In this document: positions 1 to 8,032 of the stretch, piece by piece | How positions within the stretch are numbered: the stretch's first letter is position 1 | Layout: each line of letters begins with the position of its first letter | Assembly: GCA_958352815.1 (NCBI GenBank) | Contig: CATWQA010000001.1 | Location: forward strand, 62,001-126,000 | Source: an uncultured Eubacteriales bacterium | GTDB lineage: Bacteria > Bacillota > Clostridia > Monoglobales > Monoglobaceae | Length of the DNA stretch: 64,000 nt | Direction of reading: 5' to 3' | The notes under the pieces: model-generated | Database searches by the model: none | Seen by the model: only the letters and a program-made list of their open reading frames with translations | Told to the model about the DNA's origin: nothing | Made by a program: the position numbers and the translations under genes

Positions 1-128
1 CAAAACACCAATATATTATTGTAAACTTTGCTCTTACTCTCTATGAAAAATCTAATGATTTTTCAATAATTTGCACTCCGGTACGTATTGTTATTTATTC
101 GTATAATTTTTACTCTTTCTTTAGTGAA

Positions 129-440
129 CACATTGCCGAGCCCGGTTCCGCCCGCCATGCCCGGGCGGTGTCGTTTTCCCCTTCGGGAAAACCGATTGGG
201 GCTACGCCCCAAACCCCTGTATATGCAATTGCATTATCTTATAATTTTGATAAAGGCTTTGGCGACATTGCCGCCGCGGCTTGGGTGTGACCCAACTTCT
301 TTGAAGTTGGACAGCTCTCAGTATTTCCTTTTGTATAAAGTATGCAATGTCAATAATAAACCTAAGCTGTTGCTGATGGTGACGGAATATGGGCTCGGCA
401 TAGATTTCAATGCCAAAGCCTTTATCAAAATTATGTATAT
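129..440. repeat. Mosaic intergenic repeat (family B), interrupted by a 93-bp element
   Basis: The first 510 bases hold no convincing gene. From about 129 lies a G+C-rich mosaic of small hairpins: CCGCCCGCC..CCCGGGCGG, a TTTTCCCCTTCGGG.. arm pair, and GGGGCTACGCCCC followed by AAACCCC. After that comes a block reading TTTTGATAAAGGCTTTGGCGA and GCCGCCGCGGCTTGG. The same blocks recur near 7269-7400, 13853-14037, 36043-36145 and 42672-42890 in either orientation. Here the block is split at about 286-379 by a family C element. Function is unknown; it looks like a decayed non-coding repeat. Confidence 0.7.
286..379 (-). mobile_element. 93-bp hairpin-loop-inserted element (family C), copy 1
   Basis: Read on the minus strand it starts near CATCAGCAACAGCTTAGG, has the conserved TTATTATTGACATTG, then the perfect hairpin CCAACTTCAAAGAAGTTGG, and ends GTCACA. 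The flanks match the uninterrupted family B sequence at 13885-13905 and 36085-36110 (CATATTCCGCCATGCCAAGCC read on the appropriate strand), so an unoccupied version exists in the same window. The exact left boundary is uncertain by a few bases. Confidence 0.65.
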
Positions 441-474
441 TTACTGTACTTTTGAAAATACAGATAATAGGCAC

Positions 475-502
475 ATCGGAGCAAAGTATGCTTTGCTCCG
501 AT
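475..502. terminator. Hairpin downstream of sipL-like gene
   Basis: ATCGGAGCAAAG-TATG-CTTTGCTCCGAT is a perfect 12-bp stem just beyond the minus-strand stop at 511. There is no clear U-run. Nearly the same hairpin occurs at 46815-46840 and 59978-60005, so this is a recurrent hairpin of the genome that may act as a terminator. Confidence 0.45.
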
Positions 503-510
503 GATGCGAT

Positions 511-2181
511 TTATTTTACCAGTCGGATTTTTTGACCCACGTTTATATTATCCGGGTCGGGAATGTCGTTGTCGTTTAAAATATCCTCAACCGTGGTTTT
601 ATACCGCTTTGCTATGTTCCAGAGGGTGTCGCCCTTTTGCACAAAGTATATTATGTAAGACAGCATTCCGTTTCCCTCGCTGTCGTCGCAGTGGGTCTTT
701 TCGATTGAAGCAATCGTCTTTATTCTGTCGTTTGCCGCAATCTTTACGGATATGCCTATGAGCAGCCGCAGGTCAACGGCGTTTGCTCCCGAAATGGTGT
801 ACCCCATATGGTTCACAAAAATTTTCGCGTCGCACGCCACATTGTCGCTGTTGTTTTCAGGCATATCAAAGCTGTGCTCAAACTCTGTGGAGGTCTCAAT
901 GGGGAACAGAGGCTGGTTTTCGTCACGGGAGCTGCACAGAACCTTTACCGTAACGCTGCCCTTAACATAAACCGTGCCGTCCTTGATTTCCACATCGTCC
1001 ACCGAGGTCTTCTCTATTGTTACGCGGCAAACCCCGCCTATATCCGAATCCGTAGGGCGGCGGCTTGCGGTACACTTATGTGTTATCTGGGCGGTCTTGC
1101 TGTCTATAAGCTGTTCCGGCGCCGTCTCGCGGAACTCCAGATCAAGAATATTATTTTTGGCGTCGTATGCGTCCACAATAACCCGAGGCTCCACCACCAG
1201 ATAACCGCTGACTATAACGCCCACAACTACCTCTATGCCTAAAATTCTCGCTTCCCCGTCCATGTTATCCATAATCTCGGTGTATATCTCTCTTACGCAA
1301 TACTCCACGTCGCACTCCATATCGTCCTGTGCCTTAGGCGCGTCAAACTGTTCCTCATAGGGAATGGAAAACTCGGCAGTGCGAATGGCTCCGCCCTTGT
1401 CACCGCCCGCCTCGCTGTCGTCCTCATACAGAACGCTGACCTTTAGGTTTCCTCTCATCCGCACGTTGCCGTTTGTGCAGACGGCTTCTTCCGGCTCCAC
1501 AGAGGCGTTTGCGCATAAAACCTCGCCAATTTGCGGCAGCTTGGAGGAAATCTCATGCTGACCTCTTAAAATTACGCTGCCGTCCGAAACAAACTGCTTA
1601 TCCGCCAGCCTGAGGGGCATCTCCTTAAACTGAATGGTGCCTGTTGTGCTGTCTTCCCTTTTCTCCTGTCTCGGTGAAAAGGGAAGCAAATCCGTTACGG
1701 GAAGGGCGGGCTGCACCTCCTCCCCTTCCTCTGTTCCCGTGGGGAGCTCCAGAGCTTCGGGCTTACAAATCTTAACGCCGATGTTGACCCCTATCCTGAT
1801 ATTAATTTTTCTGGAATTAATCAGGGTGCTGTCCGGAGCCTCTGTTTCGGACTCTGCGGTAATACGATTATCTGCAGTGACCCCCTTTGCCTCAATGGTG
1901 CAGCTGAACTCACGGCTCATATCGAGGGATTTCACTTTCCCGATTACGTCCCCGTCAGGCAGGTATAAAACCGTTGCCTTTACCGTGCCCTCAACATAAA
2001 TCTTGTCCTGCCCCGGGGTCACATCTGTTATATAGCTTCTTGCCGACACATCTAAAACCTTTTTTATGTCCGGCTTCACGTCGGGCACTATTAAAGAATC
2101 GTCCACAACCGTTCTGCCGAACTTCATGGCAACCGTTCTCAATATATCAAAATTTTGGGTTTTCAATTTTACTTCCGCCAT
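511..2181 (-). CDS. sipL: SPOCS/DUF3794 repeat protein with C-terminal LysM, SipL-like spore coat morphogenesis protein
   Basis: The protein has 556 residues. It contains repeated SPOCS (DUF3794) modules, visible as recurring segments with 'VEGTVKATVLY', 'MRGNLKVSVLYEDD' and 'VKGSVTVKVLCSS'. It ends in a LysM domain (about residues 508-556, motif 'VQKGDTLWNIAKRYKTT'). This order matches clostridial SipL, which binds SpoIVA and tethers the coat to the forespore; SipL is also of similar length. I start at the ATG at 2181, with AGGAAAGG eight bases upstream, rather than the GTG nine bases earlier that overlaps this ribosome site. It is a single gene with no operon partner in view. Family assignment is strong; the specific SipL role is inferred from architecture. 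Confidence 0.85.
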   Translation of the reverse strand: MAEVKLKTQNFDILRTVAMKFGRTVVDDSLIVPDVKPDIKKVLDVSARSYITDVTPGQDKIYVEGTVKATVLYLPDGDVIGKVKSLDMSREFSCTIEAKGVTADNRITAESETEAPDSTLINSRKINIRIGVNIGVKICKPEALELPTGTEEGEEVQPALPVTDLLPFSPRQEKREDSTTGTIQFKEMPLRLADKQFVSDGSVILRGQHEISSKLPQIGEVLCANASVEPEEAVCTNGNVRMRGNLKVSVLYEDDSEAGGDKGGAIRTAEFSIPYEEQFDAPKAQDDMECDVEYCVREIYTEIMDNMDGEARILGIEVVVGVIVSGYLVVEPRVIVDAYDAKNNILDLEFRETAPEQLIDSKTAQITHKCTASRRPTDSDIGGVCRVTIEKTSVDDVEIKDGTVYVKGSVTVKVLCSSRDENQPLFPIETSTEFEHSFDMPENNSDNVACDAKIFVNHMGYTISGANAVDLRLLIGISVKIAANDRIKTIASIEKTHCDDSEGNGMLSYIIYFVQKGDTLWNIAKRYKTTVEDILNDNDIPDPDNINVGQKIRLVK

Positions 2182-2340
2182 AACTATCACCTTTCCTTAA
2201 TCTATATTGGTTATCCTGATAAATTATATGAAACCCAAAGCGGCAATATGTCAGGAAAATGTTTTTCAATTTTTGTAATAAATTTACTCTAAGTGGAAAT
2301 AATACCCTAAGAAGTTTAAATTACGAAAGGGGATTACCTT

Positions 2341-2883
2341 ATGCAAGAATTAAAGGGATCAAAGACAGAAGCCAACCTGCTGGCGGCGTTCGCCGGGGAG
2401 TCTCAGGCGAGAAACAAGTACACCTACTACGCAAGCAAAGCCAGAAAGGACGGCTATATCCAAATCGCCAACCTGTTTGAAGAAACAGCGGCAAACGAGA
2501 GGGAGCATGCAAAAATCTGGTTTAAGCTGCTAAAGGGCGGTGAGCTGCCGGACACGGCAACAAATCTGCTGGACGCTGCCGAGGGTGAAAACTATGAGTG
2601 GACGGATATGTACGCCGGGTTTGCCAAGGTTGCCAGAGAGGAGGGCTTTGACCAAATCGCCTCGCTCTTTGAGGGGGTTGCCAAAATCGAAAAGGAACAC
2701 GAGGACAGATTCAGAAAGCTGCTGAGCAACGTCAAGGAAGGCTTGGTCTTTTCAAGAGACGGGGACGTTATCTGGCAGTGCGAAAACTGCGGTCATATTA
2801 TTGTCGGAAAGCAGGCTCCGCCCATGTGCCCCATTTGCGCACATCCTCAAAGCTACTTTAGAATTAAAGCCGAAAACTATTGA
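2341..2883 (+). CDS. Rubrerythrin
   Basis: The 180-residue protein has a ferritin-like diiron domain (about residues 1-140, with 'FAGESQARNKYTYYA' and the two 'EExxHE'-like helices, such as 'ETAANEREHAKIW' and 'KIEKEHEDRF'). A C-terminal rubredoxin-like zinc/iron ribbon follows, with 'CENCGH' and 'CPICAH'. It reduces H2O2 in the cytoplasm of anaerobes, receiving electrons through rubredoxin, which is encoded at 7691-7849. The start has AAAGGGG eight bases upstream, and a strong terminator follows directly, so it is monocistronic. Length and motifs are typical of the family. Confidence 0.97.
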   Translation: MQELKGSKTEANLLAAFAGESQARNKYTYYASKARKDGYIQIANLFEETAANEREHAKIWFKLLKGGELPDTATNLLDAAEGENYEWTDMYAGFAKVAREEGFDQIASLFEGVAKIEKEHEDRFRKLLSNVKEGLVFSRDGDVIWQCENCGHIIVGKQAPPMCPICAHPQSYFRIKAENY

Positions 2884-2884
2884 T

Positions 2885-2918
2885 AAAATGCGGAAGTGCG
2901 AAACACTTCCGCATTTTT
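2885..2918 (+). terminator. Rho-independent terminator of rubrerythrin gene
   Basis: AAATGCGGAAGTG and CACTTCCGCATTT form a 13-bp stem around CGAAA, ending in a short T-run, directly after the stop codon. Confidence 0.9.
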
Positions 2919-2965
2919 ACGGATTTGGATATTTGCAGCCGTACAATTTCGTAGAGGCGCCATTT

Positions 2966-3059
2966 TTATCGGCAACAACTAAGGCTTATTATTGACATTG
3001 CCTACTTTGTGCAAATTGGAATACGTCGAGCCGTCCCACTTCAAAGAAGTGGGGTCACA
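2966..3059 (+). mobile_element. 93-bp hairpin-loop-inserted element (family C), copy 2
   Basis: The element runs from TTATCGGCAACAACTAAGG to GGGGTCACA and contains the CCCACTTCAAAGAAGTGGG hairpin. It splits GGCGCCATTT from ATTGCGCCC. The joined form GGCGCCATTTATTGCGCCC is present uninterrupted (reverse strand) at 43038-43064. The rest of 2919-3370 is repeat DNA without a gene. Confidence 0.75.
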
Positions 3060-3130
3060 ATTGCGCCCGCTGACTTAATTAACAGTTTATATTTTTTAGC
3101 AAGATTGACATAAACGTAGACGTACAAGTT

Positions 3131-3280
3131 GTAGGGGGCGGCTTCCCAGACGCCCCGCAGACTATACCAACAGTCAACGCTATAGTGTACGAATTTTTGG
3201 TTTTATTTAAATATAAATTCCGATTGATTTGTATAATTACATTGGTTTGTAAACGGGGCGTCTGGGAAGCCGCCCCCTAC
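3131..3280. mobile_element. 150-bp MITE-like inverted-repeat element (family A), copy 1
   Basis: It starts GTAGGGGGCGGCTTCCCAGA and ends with the exact inverted repeat (TCTGGGAAGCCGCCCCCTAC); termini are about 27 bp and the core is A+T-rich and non-coding. It is about 95% identical to the reverse complement of 21595-21744, and homology extends some 40 bp beyond the left terminus. No transposase is present, so it would be non-autonomous. Confidence 0.8.
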
Positions 3281-3372
3281 GAATTGGTGGGTTACTCATA
3301 TATCAAACCATTTATATTAGTGGAAAACGCCGGGCAGACGATAACATACAATGATTGAAAAAGGCTGACTTT

Positions 3373-4026
3373 TTTGTTTTTATATGGTATAATTTGGATG
3401 AGATGCAAATATGTAATACATTAAAAATTTTTACCGACTTAAGAGCTAAATGCGGGCATGGAGCATATATGCCTTCTGTTGAGTTTAGCGACGGATATTT
3501 GCGATATTCCTTAAGAACACCGACCGGAGAAGTTAATACTCGTATAGATGCGCATAATATTTATTATACTAATGTTTATATAGACGGCATACGTCCGGCG
3601 TTTTACATAGATGAAGAAAATTCATATATAAAATCGGGAAGCGGAACAGAAGATGATCCATATGTAATGGACGGGAAAGAGAAAACAGTGTACATCAATA
3701 ATATAAAAGCTGAAATAGAAGAGCCTCCTGTCACTGTTGAAGGAATTGTTATGGTTCCGATGCAGGAAACTTTTGAAAAGCTGGGCGCAAGTGTTGTATA
3801 TAACGAAGAGACGCAGGCCGTAACCGCGGAACTCAACGGTAAATATATTTATACTTTATCCGACAATAAAGGAATTTTGATTAACGGAGAAAGCGGAGAT
3901 ATGGGCTATCCTATGACAATGATAATGGGCATGCCGTATGTTCCCCTCACTGCAATAGAGTTGTCCATTACCCTGAATGTTTTGTGGAACAATGAGCTTC
4001 AGCAGCTGAATATTTGGACAGAATAG
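3373..4026 (+). pseudogene. 5'-truncated copy of the exported stalk-domain protein gene at 21830-23110
   Basis: From 'LDEMQICNTLKIFTDLRAKC' to the stop, the reading frame is nearly identical to the last half of the 426-residue protein encoded at 21830-23110 on the other strand, including the whole copper amine oxidase N-terminal-like (stalk) domain. The signal peptide and DUF6273-like half are missing. An open frame starts at 3355 (ATTGAAAAAGG..), but nothing resembling a signal peptide precedes it, so a secreted product is unlikely. A family A element flanks both copies, which suggests duplication linked to repeats. I call it a truncated pseudogene. Confidence 0.8.
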
Positions 4027-4035
4027 AACAAAATA

Positions 4036-4482
4036 TTATTCAGGCAATATTCGGACGGCGAAGCGATATGGCGGCTCATATCCGTTTCCGATCCACTCCT
4101 CCAAATCGTCTGCTTTAATCCGTCCTTCCGAAGAAGATGAATGCCACACCCTGCCATCTCCGTCATATATTCCTACATGGGTGATATTCTCCGCTCCGGG
4201 CTCGCTGCCGAAGCATATAATATCTCCCGCTCTGAGCTCCGACAGGTCGGCGGAGAAGATTTTATTTCCTGAAGCCGCCTGGTCATAGGATGTTCGGGGG
4301 ATTTCTATTCCACAGTCGGCATAAACCTTCTGCACATATGCGGAGCAGTCATACATCTCCCTTGAAACCCCGTCGTAGGCCGCCGCCGTCATTGCTATCG
4401 AAGCTCCCCGGCTTTTCGGGGCGACCTGCAAAAACACAACTGCCGCAAATGCCAACAGCAAAATCCAAAGCCTGCCCCTCAT
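4036..4482 (-). CDS. Exported NlpC/P60-family cysteine peptidase
   Basis: The 148-residue protein has an N-terminal hydrophobic export segment ('LWILLLAFAAVVFLQVAP') and one NlpC/P60 domain. The catalytic Cys lies in 'DCSAYVQKVYADCGIEIPRT' and the His in 'THVGIYDGDG'. These enzymes cleave gamma-D-glutamyl-diaminopimelate bonds of peptidoglycan. It lacks SH3 or LysM targeting modules, so it is a minimal version. I start at the ATG at 4482 behind GGGAGGG; an upstream extension of the frame has no good ribosome site. It lies downstream of the M13 gene but behind a perfect hairpin, so it is probably transcribed separately. Confidence 0.88.
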   Translation of the reverse strand: MRGRLWILLLAFAAVVFLQVAPKSRGASIAMTAAAYDGVSREMYDCSAYVQKVYADCGIEIPRTSYDQAASGNKIFSADLSELRAGDIICFGSEPGAENITHVGIYDGDGRVWHSSSSEGRIKADDLEEWIGNGYEPPYRFAVRILPE

Positions 4483-4563
4483 GGCTCGCCCTCCCATTTC
4501 CTTTATCATTAAAATATATGTGAGAAATAAAATTTCACCACAAAAAAGACTAACCAATAAATC

Positions 4564-4603
4564 ACCCCCAAGAGTCAGATTAAAAAATCTGACTCTTGGG
4601 GGT
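4564..4603. terminator. Perfect 18-bp inverted repeat between two minus-strand genes
   Basis: ACCCCCAAGAGTCAGATT is followed by AAAA and its exact complement. It follows the M13 gene in the direction of transcription, so it probably terminates it, although the following minus strand has only a weak U-stretch. Confidence 0.7.
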
Positions 4604-4653
4604 CGGTTTGTTCTACAGTCCTTATTTTTATTATTGACGGGTTTATGCAGCGT

Positions 4654-7002
4654 TTACCATATCTTAACCCTGTCCTCCGGGGCAACCCACATGCCGTCGC
4701 CCTCCTTAATTCCGAATGTCTCATAAAATTCATCGCAGTTAACAACCACACGGTTGACGCGCAGCTTTTCTGTACTGTGTACATCAGCCTGCGCCACATA
4801 TTGACAATACTCTCTGCCTGCGGTCGCCGCCCAGCAGTTTGCCATACTCTTGTAAAGGGCTTCAAAATCGGGATTTTCAAGGCCTGACACGATTTCCGTA
4901 ATACAAGCGACCGCGCCTTGGTCGGCAACATTTTCGCTCAGGGTCAGAGTTCCGTCCATGGGAATACCGGGAACCCCCTCTTCTCCGTCATAAAAGCTTA
5001 TCATATCTTCGCAGAGCTTTTGGAACGCAGCGTAATCTTCCTCTGTCCACCAGTTCGCCGCATTGCCGTTTTCGTCAAACTTTGCGCCGTTGTTGTCAAA
5101 AGCGTGGGTAATTTCATGAGCTATAATATATCCGATACCGCCCAGGTTCTCCTCATATGAAGCGTTTACATCATACATGGGAGCCTGCAAAATAGCGGCA
5201 GGGAATGTGATATCGTTCTGCAGCGGGCTGTAGCAGGCGTTAACCGTAAACGGATACATCAGCCACACGGATTTATCCACGGGGCGGCTTTGCAAAGCAA
5301 CAGTCTCCGCCTTTTGCGCAGCTGTTATTGCCAGCATATTGGTAAAGTAAGAGCCGCCCTCCTCGGCGGATTTTATCTCCGCGTTATCGATAGCGGATTT
5401 AAATTCGTCCGGGTAACCGATTTTTACGTTTATGGTGTCAAGCTTTTTTATTGCCCGTTCCTTTGTGGTCTCGCTCATCCAGTCAAGATTTTGAATTCGT
5501 GTCCGATAAACCTCAATAATATCGTCCACCATCTTTTCCACATCCTGCTTTGCCTGCTCGGAAAAATACCGTTCCACATAAAGCTCGCCTATATAATCGG
5601 GCATGGTATTTTGCAGCGTGAGAGCCGCCCGTTCCTCCGGCGAGTAGCTGCCGGACGCACCCATAAACTCTTGGTTAAAGGTGTTGCTCGCGTCTATAAA
5701 TTCCTGATTAAACGCGCCGCCCCAGCCCATAAGCAGCGTAAGCTTTGCCCACGCCTTCAGTGCGTCCACATTCTCATCGGTAAAATATGAGGCAAAAGCC
5801 TTTGTCAAACCTACGTCTGCAACAATAATTTCATCCGACGGCTGCAAATCGGAGTCTGCATACACAGCGTCCATATCCACATTGGGGAACAATTCGCGGA
5901 TTTCATCCATCGTGAACACATTATAGATTTTATCAACATTGCCGTTATCCTCAGTATCCAGCATATATGCCGAAAGCTCCTTTTCCTGTTCATAGCAGGC
6001 ATTTGCCATTACTTCGGCGGCTTCCTCCGTTTCGCCTCCCAGAACGAACAGGGTCTTGAGGTATTTCAGATAGCTTTCTGTCTGCTGCTCGGTTCCGCTC
6101 TGATATATATCCTTTGGCAGGTTGATGGGAATAGGTGAAAAGGCAACAGTATATTTCGTGCTGTCTTTCATGTCAACTGACAAATTAAATCCCATAAACT
6201 GATAGACATAAAGCTCATCAACCAGTTTACTCTGTACCGCTATGAGGTCGCCTACGGTCTCCGCACCGTCAATCAGCTCCAAATACGGTTTAAGGGGTGC
6301 AATACCGATTTTGTTTCTGGAATCCATGTCGGCGACATTCTTATAAAAATCGGCGATTTTCTGTTCCTTGGAACCTTTTTCATATGTTCCGCCGATTATT
6401 TCGTGAAGAATAGCGTCCACCGCTTCGGTGCTTTTATCCTGCAAATCGTATAAGGAACCGCTGATTACGCGTCCGTTGCCTATGCTGAGGGTGTTCAGCT
6501 TATCCTTATTAACCGCTGCATAAAAATCATCCTTGAGATTCGTTCCGAAAAGGGAGTACACCCTTTCGATAAACAGTTCCATTTGCTTGTCGGTTACGTA
6601 TTCGTTCGGCGAAAAAATCCCCTCGGAGGTTCCTGCGGCAATTCCCGCATTAAAGACATCGCTCAGTTCCGTCATCGCCCAGTCGGGAACGTCTGCAAAG
6701 TTTTCGGCAGGTATGGCAACCCTTGCATTGTGTCCCTCCGGCGCAGGGAGCTCCCCGAAAGCGCGCCTAAGCATAACAAGAGCCTCTGCCCGCGTTACTC
6801 CGTCGCTTTCCCGAAGACCGCCCTCGTCACCTTTCATTATGTCTTCTATCTGTACCGCCGGGTTGTAATCGTCTGCGGCAGCCAGAAGCATCCGCGCCGT
6901 TTCTCCCCGCGTTACAACGCTTTCGGCAAATGCAGACAGAGGAGACGCACAAGAGACGGTCATAACCGCCGATAAAACCAGAGACAATAATTTTCTGCCC
7001 AT
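4654..7002 (-). CDS. SLH-domain M13 (neprilysin/PepO-like) zinc metallopeptidase
   Basis: The 782-residue protein begins with a signal peptide ('LLSLVLSAVMTVSCASPLSAFA'). S-layer-homology modules follow at about residues 30-150 ('VTRGETARMLLAAA', 'DVPDWAMTELSDVFNAGIAAG', 'FSPNEYVTDKQMELFIERV'). Then come the M13 N- and C-domains. Zinc ligands are visible: HEITH at 629-633 and the third ligand Glu690 in 'ENVAD', with Asp694 one turn later. The late arginine/histidine region 'DVHSTEKLRVNRVVVN' and final 'W' are also typical of M13. It would be a cell-wall-attached oligopeptidase. The SLH-M13 combination is less common than free PepO. A TTGACA-N17-TAAAAT promoter lies upstream. Confidence 0.93.
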   Translation of the reverse strand: MGRKLLSLVLSAVMTVSCASPLSAFAESVVTRGETARMLLAAADDYNPAVQIEDIMKGDEGGLRESDGVTRAEALVMLRRAFGELPAPEGHNARVAIPAENFADVPDWAMTELSDVFNAGIAAGTSEGIFSPNEYVTDKQMELFIERVYSLFGTNLKDDFYAAVNKDKLNTLSIGNGRVISGSLYDLQDKSTEAVDAILHEIIGGTYEKGSKEQKIADFYKNVADMDSRNKIGIAPLKPYLELIDGAETVGDLIAVQSKLVDELYVYQFMGFNLSVDMKDSTKYTVAFSPIPINLPKDIYQSGTEQQTESYLKYLKTLFVLGGETEEAAEVMANACYEQEKELSAYMLDTEDNGNVDKIYNVFTMDEIRELFPNVDMDAVYADSDLQPSDEIIVADVGLTKAFASYFTDENVDALKAWAKLTLLMGWGGAFNQEFIDASNTFNQEFMGASGSYSPEERAALTLQNTMPDYIGELYVERYFSEQAKQDVEKMVDDIIEVYRTRIQNLDWMSETTKERAIKKLDTINVKIGYPDEFKSAIDNAEIKSAEEGGSYFTNMLAITAAQKAETVALQSRPVDKSVWLMYPFTVNACYSPLQNDITFPAAILQAPMYDVNASYEENLGGIGYIIAHEITHAFDNNGAKFDENGNAANWWTEEDYAAFQKLCEDMISFYDGEEGVPGIPMDGTLTLSENVADQGAVACITEIVSGLENPDFEALYKSMANCWAATAGREYCQYVAQADVHSTEKLRVNRVVVNCDEFYETFGIKEGDGMWVAPEDRVKIW

Positions 7003-7100
7003 AAAATCAAATCCTTTCCTAAGTTAGATTTTACTTTGAATTTCATATTATGTATAATCATATGGATTGCCGATTTAATTCGGCGTCGGCAACCACTATT

Positions 7101-7129
7101 ATTTTATTTGATAATCAGTTTTGTGTCAA
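7101..7129 (-). promoter_or_regulatory. Sigma-A promoter of SLH-M13 peptidase
   Basis: On the minus strand TTGACA (7129-7124) and TAAAAT (7106-7101) are separated by exactly 17 bases. A TTGCCGA..TCGGCAA hairpin lies in the untranslated leader. Confidence 0.75.
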
Positions 7130-7268
7130 TAGCTTTTTAGCAAAAGCAATGTATAGTTGAATTTTTCATAATGGGTCACGTCTGCCCCGCTGACAAGCGG
7201 CACCGCCACTACGGTGTAAATGCTAAAACTTTACTTTTATGCTATACCCATGTAATTTTATTTATACT

Positions 7269-7400
7269 TGATAGTATAACTGTTCGCCGTGCCCAGTTCC
7301 GCCCGCCAGACCCGGGCGGTGTCGGTTTTCCCCTTCGGGGAAACCGATTGGGGCGTTGCCCCAAACCCCAATAAAATTTTGATAAAGGCATAGTGCGACT
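7269..7400. repeat. Mosaic intergenic repeat (family B)
   Basis: Contains TTCCGCCCGCCAGACCCGGG, a CCCCTTCGGGG hairpin and GGGGCGTTGCCCC..AACCCC, ending in TTTTGATAAAGGC. It provides the uninterrupted form of the site that carries a family C insertion at 42698-42790. No gene is seen in 7130-7690. Confidence 0.65.
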
Positions 7401-7456
7401 AGGGGCGTAGACTGTAATTTTGCAAATGGATTTGGTTATACGTAACCGTCCAAGTT

Positions 7457-7606
7457 GTAGGGGGCGGCTTCCCAGACGCCCCGCATGTCATTATTGATAG
7501 TAAATATCATATTATGCGGATTTGGGATTTTCTTTAATTCAAAGTACCTGCTGATTTATATAATCACATTGTTCTATCTCGGGGCGTATAGGAATCCGCC
7601 CCCTAC
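7457..7606. mobile_element. 150-bp MITE-like inverted-repeat element (family A), copy 2
   Basis: The left end GTAGGGGGCGGCTTCCCAGA is paired with a right end that is a variant (GGGGCGTATAGGAATCCGCC..CCTAC). It is exactly 150 bp, like copies 1 and 3, with an unrelated A+T-rich core. Its terminus lies 85 bases from the rubredoxin stop codon. Confidence 0.75.
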
Positions 7607-7650
7607 ATTGCGGTGATTTACATATATGCCAATCCACCTACAAAATGCAA

Positions 7651-7679
7651 AAAAGGAGCGGATAAAACCGCTCCCTTTT
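7651..7679 (-). terminator. Terminator of rubredoxin gene
   Basis: On the minus strand GGAGCGG and CCGCTCC form a stem followed by TTTTTT. Confidence 0.85.
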
Positions 7680-7690
7680 GGTTGTTTGGA

Positions 7691-7849
7691 TTAGTCAACC
7701 TTGCTGAACTGATCCTTGCCGACTCCGCAGAGAGGACAGAGGAAATCCTCCGGTACATCTTCCCACTTGGTTCCTGCTGCAATTCCGTTATCGGGATCGC
7801 CTGCAACCTCGTCGTAGATATATCCGCAAACATCGCATACGTACTTCAT
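7691..7849 (-). CDS. Rubredoxin
   Basis: The 52-residue protein begins 'MKYVCDVCGYIYDE' and ends 'FLCPLCGVGKDQFSKVD'. The two CxxC pairs (Cys5/Cys8 and Cys38/Cys41) bind one iron, and the spacing and length are exactly those of classical rubredoxins. It is a cytoplasmic one-electron carrier and a probable donor to the rubrerythrin at 2341-2883. The ATG is preceded by a perfect GGAGGTGA at seven bases. It is monocistronic, with its own promoter (7993-8021) and terminator. The leader contains a hairpin GGCTGCCGC..GCGGCAGCC at 7883-7910 whose role is unclear. Confidence 0.97.
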   Translation of the reverse strand: MKYVCDVCGYIYDEVAGDPDNGIAAGTKWEDVPEDFLCPLCGVGKDQFSKVD

Positions 7850-7992
7850 GATTTCACCTCCGAATTTTAATTTGATTTTTGGGGCTGCCGCATATTTCTC
7901 GGCGGCAGCCTATTTTATTCTTTAGATATTATTCCCGACTTCACGGAAACAATAACATGAACTATATTAAACCTATAACAAATTACCGTTTA

Positions 7993-8021
7993 ATTTTAAA
8001 TCAATATTTGCCAATTGTCAA
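7993..8021 (-). promoter_or_regulatory. Sigma-A promoter of rubredoxin gene
   Basis: Minus strand TTGACA (8021-8016), 17-base spacer, TAAAAT (7998-7993). The -35 box lies only 12 bases beyond the stop of the upstream GLUG gene. Confidence 0.7.
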
Positions 8022-8032
8022 GGGGTTAATTA

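Noticed and set aside
88..504. Open frame on the plus strand over the leftmost repeats
   Set aside because: It runs through repeat blocks that recur in the window out of frame, with no ribosome site or recognisable domain.
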